A stretch of DNA of 64,000 nt from Denitrobaculum sp965225735 (GCA_965225735.1 CBDDBN010000025.1:310001-374000); one strand, 5' to 3'; positions 8,220 to 17,145 are shown, numbered from the stretch's first letter. Notes: generated from the letters alone by a model not told the origin. Made by a program: numbers and translations.

Positions 8220-9856
8220 TACAGTCCCAGGACGGCATAGAGGATCGTTAAGGAGGGGATCGGGATCAGATTTGCATAGTGGACGGTCCCGAGCACCAGC
8301 AGCGCGACAGCAACGGCCGTACACCAGTTGGCCATAAGGTTCCGTGCCATTTCCTGAAGCGAGCCACCGCCCATCCCCGCTGTCTGGTTGCCGCGATTGG
8401 ACCAACGCTGCTTAGAGAGGCGGAAGATGCAGTAGACCTTCACGGAAGCATTGATGAGCTGGTTAAAGTACAGGATCCAGGGATAGGCCATCTGGATCCG
8501 CCTGGAGTAGCCAAAGAGGAACAGCGACAACAGCATCCGGCTGACCGCGATAAAGATCACATAAGACGCGATGTAGGAAATGCCCTGCAGCAGGCTCGCC
8601 ATAACCGCAAGGACCGGGCTGACCAGCATAGTCCACATGGAAAGACGCTGATCCACAAGGCACCACCAGATGAAAAACGGCATCCTGCGTGGCCCAAGCT
8701 TGATGGCCCGCGCACCGTTTCGAAGCATGTTTCCGGACCAGCGGCGGAAGTTCTGGACCATCCGGTCCATGCCGGAACCCTCGATGACTTCAACCGTGTA
8801 ACCCAGCGCGTCGGGGACATAGCGCATGTGCGCGCCATGCTTGAGCATGAAGTACCAGGTGCTCTTATCGTCTCCAGACAAAAAGCGAAAATCACCCCAT
8901 AACCAATGGTTTAGGTGATCAGCTTCAAGCAGGCGGATAAATTCAAGCTGCAGGAGATTCTTAGCTCGGAACACAGACATGCGGCCGGTCAGCGTCAAGA
9001 CCCGGCCGGAAAGCGCGTGGGACTGCATGGCGAGACGGCGCTGAGCAAAGCGCATCTTCAGCCAGGTCTCGATCCAGCGCGGCCCGATACAGATAACCTC
9101 TTCGTCGGTGGTACAGGCCTGCAAGTCGGGATAGAGCTTGAACAGCGGCATACAGCGGCTGACCGCGCCCTCGGCGAGGATGAAATCTCCGTCCATGAAG
9201 ACGACCAGGTCGTCCTCCTGCACCGGCAGACGGTTCATAGCCCGCAGCACGAGACCGATCGCGGCGCGCTTGCCGGAGACGTTCTGACGAATGATGCGCA
9301 GGGTTACATCCACATCGGCGGCCTCGCGCTTCAGGAAGTTGACGATGATGTCTTCGTCAAAGCGGTCGGAAGAGCCCAACCAGATCGTGCCCGGGACGCC
9401 GGAGTTGCGGATTTCAAGAACGATAGAGCGCACCACCATCTCGGTAATGGTCCGGTGCTCCTTGTAGGTCGTCATCATGAAATGCATGTGGCGCGGCCGC
9501 CAGCCTGAATCCCAGATCTTCTGCCCTTCCCGGCGCATTTTTGGGTAGACGAAGCGCCCATAAATGAAGGCCCGTACGGCGTGCGTGAACCACCAGCCGT
9601 AGCGCCAGACGCCCAATGCACCGATCACCAGAGTGATTTCCCGGGTCTCGATATCCCAGATCGAGTTTGGAAGGGTCAGGATACCGAGCAGGCAGCAAGC
9701 AAAGTAAAGCGCGATGCTAAACAGCGCCGCCGGAGTCCACTTGCGCAAACCGGTCGGCCATTCGGTCGGATCGTCGAGATTGCGGACCCGGTCCAGAATT
9801 GGCGTCGTGGCGGCAAGCCTGCTGCCGGAAGGATCACGATCAAAGCGCTTCGGCAT
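8219..9856 (-). CDS. alg8: Alg8-like alginate polymerase, family 2 glycosyltransferase
   Basis: Membrane-bound processive glycosyltransferase, 545 residues, expected to polymerise GDP-mannuronate at the inner membrane. Two hydrophobic helices lie near residues 43-62 and 75-95, and more at the C-terminus (~400-540). The cytosolic GT-A domain shows the nucleotide-sugar DxD (VVFMDGDF, D222/D224), SGDDKSTWY (328-336, catalytic acidic residues) and QNFRRWSGNML (368-378, QxxRW-like). The GTG at 9865 is also in frame, but ATG 9856 has GGGAG eight bases upstream and is preferred. It overlaps the end of alg44 by 17 bases, so synthase and co-polymerase are translationally coupled. Confidence 0.9.
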   Translation of the reverse strand: MPKRFDRDPSGSRLAATTPILDRVRNLDDPTEWPTGLRKWTPAALFSIALYFACCLLGILTLPNSIWDIETREITLVIGALGVWRYGWWFTHAVRAFIYGRFVYPKMRREGQKIWDSGWRPRHMHFMMTTYKEHRTITEMVVRSIVLEIRNSGVPGTIWLGSSDRFDEDIIVNFLKREAADVDVTLRIIRQNVSGKRAAIGLVLRAMNRLPVQEDDLVVFMDGDFILAEGAVSRCMPLFKLYPDLQACTTDEEVICIGPRWIETWLKMRFAQRRLAMQSHALSGRVLTLTGRMSVFRAKNLLQLEFIRLLEADHLNHWLWGDFRFLSGDDKSTWYFMLKHGAHMRYVPDALGYTVEVIEGSGMDRMVQNFRRWSGNMLRNGARAIKLGPRRMPFFIWWCLVDQRLSMWTMLVSPVLAVMASLLQGISYIASYVIFIAVSRMLLSLFLFGYSRRIQMAYPWILYFNQLINASVKVYCIFRLSKQRWSNRGNQTAGMGGGSLQEMARNLMANWCTAVAVALLVLGTVHYANLIPIPSLTILYAVLGL

Positions 9857-11453
9857 GCGCCTCACTCCCTGCTAACGAACCGGTCTCGGCAAGGCTGGAG
9901 AAGATATCGCTGGTCATACGCCGGTCGAAGATCACGACCGCGGGAAGACCTGCGCGAATTCCTGAACTTCCTCCTCTATCCTTTTGTATTTTCAAAGAAA
10001 CTGCCGCCGTACGTTCCTTCGTGCCGCGCCAGGTGTAGTGGTCGCTCTTGCCGTCGACAAATGCGGAGCTGCGATCGATGGCCACAACTCTGGCAAAGAC
10101 ATGACGACCGAGCGCGGGCAGAAAGACCTTCGCTTCGTCGTTCAGGCCAACCGCCAGGATTTCCTCCTGATCCAAAAACGCAGTGACCGTCAGATCGCTG
10201 TCCCGTTCAAGGACCAGCAGCGGTTCGTCTCGCAGAACGTTGCTATCGCCCGACTTAAAGAGCGTGACGATGCGTCCGTCGAAAGGCGCGCGAACGACCT
10301 GCTGTTCCTGCATGGTCTGCAGTCCATGTAGCTGCATCGCTGCGGTCTCGAACCTGCTGCGCGCCTCGCTGACATCGATCGCCATCATGTCGAGATCGGT
10401 CACGAACTCCTTGTGATTGTAGTGCCTTCGTCCGGAGACAGCGTCCATGGCCGTGGTCCGCTCCAGATCCAGCTCTGCCTCTCGCAGCGCCGCAGCAGCC
10501 TTAGTCTGGCGGTTGCGCGCTTCGTCGAGCTTCGCAGCCGTCGCATAGCCCTTTTTTGCCAGGGTCCGGGTCCGGGCGAGGTGCGCATCCGCCGCTTCCA
10601 GGGCACTTTTGCGCGCCTCGATGCGCGCCACCACGATATCCCGGTCGGTCCGATTGATGATCTGATAGAGCTTCAGGCGTTCTTTCTCGATCCGGAAGCG
10701 CTGCTCTGCGCGCCAGAGCGCTTCCTTCGCCTCGGTATACTTGATTTCCGCCTCGCCAATGCGTCCGGCAAGCCGCTGATTATCGATGCGGGCGATTTCC
10801 TCACCTTTTCGCACGCGGGCGCCTTCGACGAAGCGGACAGGCCGGACGATGCCATCAACCGGCATCTTGACGGTCTGCAAGGGCGCCGAAACCACCGCCG
10901 ACTGCACCTCAAGGCGCATGACATTGCTATAGAGCAGGATGCCAACATAGCCAAAAACCAGGAACCCCAACACTAGGTAAAGCGTTGACATCACAATGGT
11001 CTTTACCGGCCAGCGCCGAACAGTGACCCCCTCCTTGGGGTTGGGATCCGGCTCCGTCGAGATTGGCGTTACAGGCACATCGATCCGACAGATGGCATCC
11101 TCTACCGTGCCCATCTTTCCGCGGATCAGATCCTGGATGAAATGACTCATAAGATCATGGGCGCGCTCGGAAAGTTCCGCGAATTCGAAGGCAACCAAGC
11201 GCTCTTCTTCCGCCACCCGAACCACCATGGCCTCGACCTCAAAGGAAATATCGAAACCCTGAAAAGGAAGCTCTATCAAAAGCTTATGGCTTGAATCGAG
11301 TGTAGGAAGTGCGGTTTCGAAGCCTTCGACACTCAGACCGCCGAGGCTCCAATCATGCGAACGGTACTTGGTCCCGCTGTCGAACGTGACATGCAAAGGC
11401 GCGGTCACCCGGTGGTGGCGGCGTTGGCAGGGTCGTTCCCGTACGATTCTCAT
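9840..11453 (-). CDS. alg44: Alg44-like c-di-GMP receptor and alginate co-polymerase (PilZ + HlyD)
   Basis: The 537-residue protein has three parts as in Alg44. The cytosolic PilZ domain (~8-105) carries both c-di-GMP signatures, RRHHR (R11 and R15) and DWSLGG (D34, S36, G39). A membrane helix follows at ~152-175. The periplasmic HlyD-like part has a long coiled coil (~225-350) and beta-barrel (~370-500). It should activate Alg8 when c-di-GMP is bound. ATG 11453 is chosen because AAGGAG lies eight bases upstream; longer in-frame starts (11477, 11606) lack a ribosome site and add sequence unrelated to PilZ. It is the first gene of the minus-strand block, divergent from algA. Confidence 0.93.
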   Translation of the reverse strand: MRIVRERPCQRRHHRVTAPLHVTFDSGTKYRSHDWSLGGLSVEGFETALPTLDSSHKLLIELPFQGFDISFEVEAMVVRVAEEERLVAFEFAELSERAHDLMSHFIQDLIRGKMGTVEDAICRIDVPVTPISTEPDPNPKEGVTVRRWPVKTIVMSTLYLVLGFLVFGYVGILLYSNVMRLEVQSAVVSAPLQTVKMPVDGIVRPVRFVEGARVRKGEEIARIDNQRLAGRIGEAEIKYTEAKEALWRAEQRFRIEKERLKLYQIINRTDRDIVVARIEARKSALEAADAHLARTRTLAKKGYATAAKLDEARNRQTKAAAALREAELDLERTTAMDAVSGRRHYNHKEFVTDLDMMAIDVSEARSRFETAAMQLHGLQTMQEQQVVRAPFDGRIVTLFKSGDSNVLRDEPLLVLERDSDLTVTAFLDQEEILAVGLNDEAKVFLPALGRHVFARVVAIDRSSAFVDGKSDHYTWRGTKERTAAVSLKIQKDRGGSSGIRAGLPAVVIFDRRMTSDIFSSLAETGSLAGSEAHAEAL

Positions 11454-11558
11454 GGCCTTAACTCCTTTGCCCCCCATAGCAGCAAGGGCTGTGCCATTTG
11501 GAGCAGGAGTAAAAACCGCAGAACTCCGGGATTTTTCAGGGAAAGGGGAAAGCTGTGC

Positions 11559-11575
11559 TTGCCAAATTGCAAAGA
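11559..11575. promoter_or_regulatory. Third copy of the 17-bp alginate-locus motif
   Basis: TTGCCAAATTGCAAAGA lies in the alg44-algA divergent region (11454-11772) and matches the two sites at 8154-8192. The rest of this 319-bp gap is AT-rich and contains the inverted repeat at 11580-11623 but no gene that I can support. Confidence 0.5.
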
Positions 11576-11579
11576 TCTG

Positions 11580-11623
11580 TCTTTGCGCTTTGCACAGCAA
11601 ACTCACCTTGCAAAGCGCAAAGA
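11580..11623. promoter_or_regulatory. Perfect 15-bp inverted repeat in the alg44-algA divergent promoter
   Basis: TCTTTGCGCTTTGCA (11580-11594) and TGCAAAGCGCAAAGA (11609-11623) are exact reverse complements, separated by 14 bases. Each arm itself repeats GCAAAG at a 7-base step. The location between divergent genes argues against a terminator and for a dyad operator controlling both directions. Confidence 0.6.
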
Positions 11624-11772
11624 AACTGACAATTCACATCAGAAAACTACCATAACTATATGTTTTCGTTATTTTTCAAAATTTCTCATCATGAAAAACC
11701 TAAACTGGCAGCATCTTTGCGATGTCCTCCTCGACTGCGGCAGGAGCCGTGAAATTGCGAGGAGCTTTTATC

Positions 11773-13257
11773 ATGCAGAATCAACTCATTACGCCCGTAA
11801 TTCTTGCCGGCGGGTCCGGCACACGGCTCTGGCCTCTGTCTCGGGAAGACAACCCGAAACAGTTCTGCAACCTCTTCGGCGGCGAGAGCCTTTACCAAAA
11901 GACGTTACGACGCATTTCTGACACTGAACGCTTTGCCGCGCCGATCGTTTTGACCAACAAAAGTCACAGGGCACTGGCGGAGACCCAAGCAATGGCGGTC
12001 GGCGTAACCCCCGCGGCAATCGTCTGCGAACCCATGGGCCGAGATACCGGTCCGGCCATCGCGCTGGCCGCCCTCTTGGCGGGCGCCGAGATGGACGACG
12101 TGAAGCTGCTGGTGCTGCCCTCCGATCACCGTATCGAGAATCCCGGTCGTCTTCAGACCGCTATCGAGTCGGCGGCACGCTTGATCGAGGACAGCCCTTC
12201 GCTGGCCACCTTCGGGATCACCCCGGACCATCCGGAAACCGGGTTCGGCTACATCCGGGCCGGCACGATGATCCTCAATGCAAATGGCAGCCACGGCTAC
12301 GAGGTCGACCGCTTTATCGAAAAACCGGACCAGTCCAAAGCGGAACGCTTGATCGCAGAGGGCGATGTCTACTGGAACGCCGGAATCTTTCTTTTTAGCG
12401 GGCGCCTGCTGATCAAGGAACTGAACCGTCACGCACCGGACCTGCTGAAAAGCGTGCGCCGGTCAATTGCGGGCGGAAAGTGGCGTGGCCTGACATTCGA
12501 GCCAGAGGCATTGGCCTTTGGTGAAGCGCCGAAACTCTCCATCGACTATGCGGTGATGGAGAAGACTTCGGACAGTTCCGTCTTTCCCGTCGCACCGGGC
12601 TGGAGCGATATGGGCTCCTGGTCCGCCGTCTGGAGCGAAGCGCAAGACGAGGCCGATTCAGACGGCAACCTCCTGCGCGGCGACGTCATGGCGACAGAGA
12701 CCGCCAACTCCCTGATCCGGTCGGACGGCCCCATGGTCGGCGTCGCCGGCCTGGAGGACGTGGTGGTCGTCGCCAACCGCGACGCCGTCCTGGTGACCAA
12801 CCGGCGGAACCCGCAGGGCGTCAAGGCGCTGGTCGAGCAGATGAAGCGGGATAACCGCAGCGAGCACCGCAAACACAGCGGCGAAGACCGTCCCTGGGGA
12901 CGTTTCGACTCACTGGATATGGGTGAGAGTCACCAGGTGAAGCGCATCAAGGTCAATCCCGGCGGACAGCTATCCCTGCAGTACCATCACCATCGCGCGG
13001 AACACTGGATCGTGGTGGCCGGCACCGCGCGTGTGACACTGGATGATCAAGTCATGAACCTGAAGCCCTGCGAACAGGTCTTCATTCCGCAGGGTGCCGT
13101 ACACCGGCTGGAAAACGTCACCGATCAGCCTGTCGAGATCATCGAAGTCCAATACGGCAGCTATCTGGGTGAAGACGACATCGTGCGCCTGGAAGACGTC
13201 TACGGCCGCAGCGCCGACACGAACAAGAAGGCTGGAGTTGCAGCAGCCCGAGTTTAA
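11773..13257 (+). CDS. algA: Mannose-1-phosphate guanylyltransferase/mannose-6-phosphate isomerase
   Basis: Bifunctional type II PMI/GMP enzyme, 494 residues, making mannose-6-P from fructose-6-P and GDP-mannose from mannose-1-P. The N-terminal nucleotidyltransferase domain has GGSGTRLWPLSR (~10-21) and FIEKPD (~180). The C-terminal cupin isomerase domain (~370-480) has GGQLSLQYHHHRAEHWIVV with the metal-binding histidines. ATG 11773 is preceded by GAGGAG with eight bases between; the longer frame from 11722 lacks this. It is divergent from alg44 and shares its regulatory region, as expected for the precursor enzyme of an alginate-type pathway. A mannuronate-forming GDP-mannose dehydrogenase (algD) is not in the window. 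Confidence 0.93.
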   Translation: MQNQLITPVILAGGSGTRLWPLSREDNPKQFCNLFGGESLYQKTLRRISDTERFAAPIVLTNKSHRALAETQAMAVGVTPAAIVCEPMGRDTGPAIALAALLAGAEMDDVKLLVLPSDHRIENPGRLQTAIESAARLIEDSPSLATFGITPDHPETGFGYIRAGTMILNANGSHGYEVDRFIEKPDQSKAERLIAEGDVYWNAGIFLFSGRLLIKELNRHAPDLLKSVRRSIAGGKWRGLTFEPEALAFGEAPKLSIDYAVMEKTSDSSVFPVAPGWSDMGSWSAVWSEAQDEADSDGNLLRGDVMATETANSLIRSDGPMVGVAGLEDVVVVANRDAVLVTNRRNPQGVKALVEQMKRDNRSEHRKHSGEDRPWGRFDSLDMGESHQVKRIKVNPGGQLSLQYHHHRAEHWIVVAGTARVTLDDQVMNLKPCEQVFIPQGAVHRLENVTDQPVEIIEVQYGSYLGEDDIVRLEDVYGRSADTNKKAGVAAARV

Positions 13258-13337
13258 CGCAATTCGAAACTCCTTGGAGCCACCGTAACCTCGCACGAAC
13301 CTGGCTCCGCTTCCGTAGCGGCAAAGCTCCTCTCCCC

Positions 13338-13368
13338 CCGCAGGCCGCTGCGGAAGCTCCCTTTTTTT
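13338..13368 (+). terminator. Probable terminator after algA
   Basis: CCGCAG (13338-13343) pairs with CTGCGG (13348-13353) around a GCCG loop; eight bases later come seven T (13362-13368). The stem is short and the spacing long, so strength is uncertain. A second inverted repeat, GGAGCCA/TGGCTCC, precedes it. It separates algA from the convergent amidase. Confidence 0.5.
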
Positions 13369-13373
13369 CTTCC

Positions 13374-14744
13374 TCAATCCTGGCCGAGGGCGGGCTCCAC
13401 ATCCAAGCCATAACCCAGCAGGCGCTCGTCGTCGCCGGCCATGCCGCTGATCAGAAGACTGGTCGGCATGCCATCGGCGTCGGTCCCGTTCGGCAAGGCG
13501 AGTCCCGGCAGGTTCAGGAAATTGCCGATCATGGTGTTGCGCAGCGCCTTAAGGTTCACGCGATGGAAGACCTCATCATCGGCTTCCAGTGGCGCAATTT
13601 CCGGCGCCGTCAGGGCCGTGGTCGGCATTGCGATCAGGGTATCACCCATCTGCGTGGACAACTGCCGGATCAGACCAGCGCGGGCGCGTTGCAGGGAAAT
13701 CACATCGGCGGCCGACATCCCCTTGCCGCCCATAATGCGGTCGACCACCCGGCGGTCGATACGGTTAACCTGATCGGACTCCACCAGTGTTTTATGCTCG
13801 ACATAGGCATCCGCCGCCGTGAGAGAGCCGAACTCCGCGGTGAGCTCAGCGGTCCTGGCGAAAACGTCCAGCGGTCCCCGGCGAATGCGGGCCCCGGCCG
13901 CCTCCAATCGCTTGAGGCTGGCCTCGAAATTCTCCGCAACCGCCGGATCGAGATCGTCGAGCACGATCGTTTCCGCCACAAAGAGGCTGAGCCCGGCAAC
14001 CGGGCGCCGCCGCACGGGAGATTGGCGCAGCCCCCGAAGGGCGGCGTCGAGATGGACGCAATCCTCGACCGAGCGCGCCAGCGGCCCGATGCTGTCGAGC
14101 GTTCGCGAAAGCGCGAAGACACCCTGATCGTCGATCCAGCCTTCGCTCGATTTATAGCCGACCAAGCCGTTGAAAGACGCCGGAATACGAACCGAACCGC
14201 CGGTGTCGGTGCCGATCGCGCAAGGCGCCAAACCTGCCGCAACCGACACGCCGGAACCCGATGAGGAGCCCCCCGGCGCGCGCGGCACCGCGGGGCTATG
14301 CGGGTTGGCCGGCGTGCCATAGTGCGGATTGAGGCCGATCCCCGAGTAGGCGAATTCAGTCAAATTGACCTTGCCCAGCGCCACCAGGCCGGCCGCAGCC
14401 ACATTGGCGACGCAAGGCGCATCCGTCTGCGCGGGTGCGGCGTCGCGATAGATGTCCGAGGCTGCCGTCGTGACCTCACCCGCCATGTCGAAGAGGTCTT
14501 TCCAGGCAATCGGCACGCCATCCAAAGCGGAAAGGGCGCGGCCAGAGGCCAGACGCGCCTCACTCGCCATGGCTTCGGCGAGGGCGCGCTCGCGGGTGAT
14601 CTTCAGAAAGATGTTGCTGTCCGCCGCGGCCTCGATCTTAGCTAGCAGATGTTCGGTGAGCGCGACCGGGCTTGCCTCACCGGCGGCCAGCGCACGCCCG
14701 ATGTCTGACGCACTGCGTCGGGATAAAGCGGCAAGATCTGTCAT
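13374..14744 (-). CDS. Amidase-signature family hydrolase
   Basis: The 456-residue amidase has the Ser-cisSer-Lys triad visible: K82 in VPIAWKDLFD, the serine run in GGSSSGSG (158-165) and the nucleophile S184 in GTDTGGSVRIPASFNGLVGYK-type sequence. These enzymes hydrolyse amides, ureas or allophanate-like compounds; GatA shares the fold but would be found with GatB/GatC, which are absent. The substrate is not predictable. ATG 14744 has GGAGGT eight bases upstream; an upstream in-frame start at 14771 is not supported. It stands alone, convergent with algA. Confidence 0.88.
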   Translation of the reverse strand: MTDLAALSRRSASDIGRALAAGEASPVALTEHLLAKIEAAADSNIFLKITRERALAEAMASEARLASGRALSALDGVPIAWKDLFDMAGEVTTAASDIYRDAAPAQTDAPCVANVAAAGLVALGKVNLTEFAYSGIGLNPHYGTPANPHSPAVPRAPGGSSSGSGVSVAAGLAPCAIGTDTGGSVRIPASFNGLVGYKSSEGWIDDQGVFALSRTLDSIGPLARSVEDCVHLDAALRGLRQSPVRRRPVAGLSLFVAETIVLDDLDPAVAENFEASLKRLEAAGARIRRGPLDVFARTAELTAEFGSLTAADAYVEHKTLVESDQVNRIDRRVVDRIMGGKGMSAADVISLQRARAGLIRQLSTQMGDTLIAMPTTALTAPEIAPLEADDEVFHRVNLKALRNTMIGNFLNLPGLALPNGTDADGMPTSLLISGMAGDDERLLGYGLDVEPALGQD

Positions 14745-14978
14745 GGCAGAAAACCTCCAACTGCTTTCCAAGCTGAGTCGTCATATCGGAAGGAAGGACT
14801 GACGAGCGACTTGAAAAGCGAGATCAAGGCCGCCCGTACAAGAATACGACCCGAACCTCATAGCGCACCGCGATCGTGAAGACCAGCACGCGGCGAGCGC
14901 CGGCGAGCTTCTGTCTTTCAGGATCGATCGGTTATGGAAGAGAGAACGCCGAAAAAGCCATGCGGGCCGAAGCGCGCT

Positions 14979-15899
14979 TTACTGCAAAACGGTGACCTCG
15001 GGCGCCCGGGTTTTCAGGATCCCCCGTATGAGACCCGCCAGGGCCAGAAACTCATCCTGACGCGCGGACTGCCGGCGCCAGACCATGCCGATCATGCGGA
15101 AGGGTGCGCGCCGGCGCAGCGGTCGCGCGACCACCTGTTCATCGTGGAGAACCTCCGAGCGTACATAGAGCGCAGGCAGCAGGGAGAGGCCCATGCCCAT
15201 GCTGACCATCTGCCGGAGGGTGTCGAGACTGGTGCCTTCGTAGTCCAAAGAAAGTTCGGCGCCATAGTCGGCGCAGAGATCGCGCACCTGGTCGTGCAAA
15301 CGATGCCCTCTCTCCAGGGTCAGAACAGACTCCCCTTTCAAATCGGTCTGTTCGATCTGCTCCTTGGCGGAAAGGCGATGCTCCTTGGCGGCCACCACCA
15401 GAAGAGGTTCCCGGAACAATCGCGCCGTCTGCAGATCGCCCCCCTTCACCGGCAGGGGAAACAGCAGCAGATCGAGGCTGCCGTCATCGATAGCGTTCAG
15501 CAGGCTTCGCGGCATACCCTCGCGCACGTAGAACTTAAGCTGCGGATAGGTTCGATGCAGTTCCGGCAGGATGTGGGGCAACAGGTAGGGCCCAAGCGAA
15601 TGCAGGGTGCCAAGGCGGATCGTGCCACCGAGCAGCGACTGGCCATGCTTTGCCAGTTCAACGATGTCCTGCACATCCCTTAGCACCGTCCGGCTGCGCG
15701 CCGCGATCTCTTTGCCTACGGGCGTCAAGAGGACTTTCGCGCGGCTGCGCTCGACCAGCTGTACGCCCAGCTTTTCCTCTAATTCCCGCAATTGTCCACT
15801 GAGCGTCGGCTGCGTGACATGTGTCATTTCGGCAGCCCGGCGGAAGTGCAATGTTTCCGCCACGGCGACGAGGTAACGAAGCTGCTGCAGGGTTGGCAT
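14979..15899 (-). CDS. LysR-family regulator, OxyR-like but lacking the peroxidatic cysteine
   Basis: The 306-residue LysR-type regulator has a winged HTH at residues 1-60 (LQQLRYLVAVAETLHFRRAA) and a substrate-binding domain closely resembling OxyR. In E. coli OxyR the redox loop reads GHC199LRDQAMGFC208; here it reads GHRLHDQVRDLC, so the resolving cysteine position is kept (C209) but the peroxidatic cysteine is arginine (R200). Classical disulfide sensing is therefore not expected. ATG 15899 is supported by AGGAG ten bases upstream; a longer frame to 16019 has no support. It is divergent from the universal stress protein gene, which may be a target. Confidence 0.85.
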   Translation of the reverse strand: MPTLQQLRYLVAVAETLHFRRAAEMTHVTQPTLSGQLRELEEKLGVQLVERSRAKVLLTPVGKEIAARSRTVLRDVQDIVELAKHGQSLLGGTIRLGTLHSLGPYLLPHILPELHRTYPQLKFYVREGMPRSLLNAIDDGSLDLLLFPLPVKGGDLQTARLFREPLLVVAAKEHRLSAKEQIEQTDLKGESVLTLERGHRLHDQVRDLCADYGAELSLDYEGTSLDTLRQMVSMGMGLSLLPALYVRSEVLHDEQVVARPLRRRAPFRMIGMVWRRQSARQDEFLALAGLIRGILKTRAPEVTVLQ

Positions 15900-15935
15900 A
15901 GAAGGAACTCTCCTGATTTGCGAAAGATAAAATCT

Positions 15936-15959
15936 ATCGAAGAATTCCATAACTTCGAT
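15936..15959. promoter_or_regulatory. Inverted repeat in the LysR-usp divergent region
   Basis: ATCGAAG (15936-15942) and CTTCGAT (15953-15959) are perfect arms with a 10-base spacer, 37 bases upstream of the LysR start. LysR-type regulators commonly bind such dyads in their own divergent promoter. Candidate autoregulatory site only. Confidence 0.4.
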
Positions 15960-16068
15960 TGGCTCGATCAAATTTTCAAGCCCAGATGCAAAGTGAGGGA
16001 AGCTTGCGTGGACCTGCAATCATGCAGAGCCACCGTTCAAAACGATCAGGGACGGGAGAATTAGCCTT

Positions 16069-17058
16069 ATGAAAAGATTTAGAAATATCCTTCTGGTCTG
16101 CGACGAGCGTAGCCTCCACGATGATGTCATCGGCCGGGCGATTTGGCTGGCAAAAGCCAACGGTGCCCGGATTACTCTTGTGGATGTGGTCGACTCGGCG
16201 CCGGGTGAACTATCGCGGCTGTTTAGCGCCCTGCCAGGGCATAGCGCCCAGGATGTCGAATACGAAGTGATCGAGTTCCATCGCGCGCGCTTGTCGCAGG
16301 TCGCGGCCCCGATCAGGTCGGAGGGCATCCAGACCAGCGAAGTGGTTTTGCAGGGCGTGCCTTTTGTCGAGATCATCCGCAAGGTGCTGCGTGATGGACA
16401 CGATCTCGTCATCAAAGGGGCGGCAGGTGAAAGCGAGGGACAACGCCTGTTCTTCGCCAGCAATGACATGCACCTTTTGCGCAAATGCCCCTGCCCGGTC
16501 TGGATGATGAAACAGAGCGATCAGCAGCGCTACGCCAGGGTGCTTGCGGCCATAGATCCCATGGCTTCGGACGAGCAAAAGGACGGGTTGGATCCGCTGA
16601 TCATCGAGCTCTCGACCTCGCTCTCACAGGTGGACGATAGCGAGCTGCATGTGATGCATGTCTGGAAGCTGGATGAAGAAGACAGCTTCCGCAACAGCGC
16701 CTTCGCACGCGTCCCGAGAGAGGACGTCGACCGCATGGTGGAAGAACGGCGCCGCCAGAGCGAACACGGCGTTTCCCAACTTCTGCTGCGTTATCCCGAC
16801 AAGAACGGTGCGCGCCACATACATCTCATGAAAGGCGAGGCCCGCCGCGAGATTCCAAGCTTTGCCGAGGCTGAACAAGTCGATTTGATCGTAATGGGTA
16901 CAGTTGGCCGGACGGGTATCAAGGGCCTGATCATCGGGAACACAGCGGAGGCGATTTTGAACCAAGTTCAATGCTCGGTGCTCGCTGTCAAACCGGTCGG
17001 GTTCGAATCACCGGTCACCTTGGAACAGGAGGCCACGCTGAACTTAAAGTCCGCCTAA
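16069..17058 (+). CDS. Tandem universal stress protein (UspA family)
   Basis: The 329-residue protein has two UspA folds in tandem: residues ~1-145 (FRNILLVCDERSLHDD start, ending in CPVWMMK) and ~150-320 (YARVLAAIDPMASDE, ending in CSVLAVKPV). The second domain keeps the ATP-binding pattern G-x2-G-x9-G in GTVGRTGIKGLIIGNTAEAI (~275-295). The first domain lacks a clear version. This resembles UspE-type tandem proteins in length and domain order. It is likely a cytosolic stress or nucleotide-binding protein; partners are unknown. It is divergently transcribed from the OxyR-like regulator, with GGGAG upstream of the start. Confidence 0.88.
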   Translation: MKRFRNILLVCDERSLHDDVIGRAIWLAKANGARITLVDVVDSAPGELSRLFSALPGHSAQDVEYEVIEFHRARLSQVAAPIRSEGIQTSEVVLQGVPFVEIIRKVLRDGHDLVIKGAAGESEGQRLFFASNDMHLLRKCPCPVWMMKQSDQQRYARVLAAIDPMASDEQKDGLDPLIIELSTSLSQVDDSELHVMHVWKLDEEDSFRNSAFARVPREDVDRMVEERRRQSEHGVSQLLLRYPDKNGARHIHLMKGEARREIPSFAEAEQVDLIVMGTVGRTGIKGLIIGNTAEAILNQVQCSVLAVKPVGFESPVTLEQEATLNLKSA

Positions 17059-17083
17059 CTCAGAATAGCTTGATCGAAACTAG

Positions 17084-17114
17084 CGGGCGGAGGTTGCTGA
17101 GTAGCCTCCGCCCG
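17084..17114. terminator. Strong hairpin between usp and a small convergent gene
   Basis: CGGGCGGAGG (17084-17093) and CCTCCGCCCG (17105-17114) form a perfect 10-bp GC-rich stem with an 11-nt loop. There is no T run on either side. Position between convergent genes suggests a bidirectional terminator or 3'-end stabiliser. Confidence 0.55.
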
Positions 17115-17145
17115 AAGATATTGCTCTTCTAGGCACCAGAAAGTC

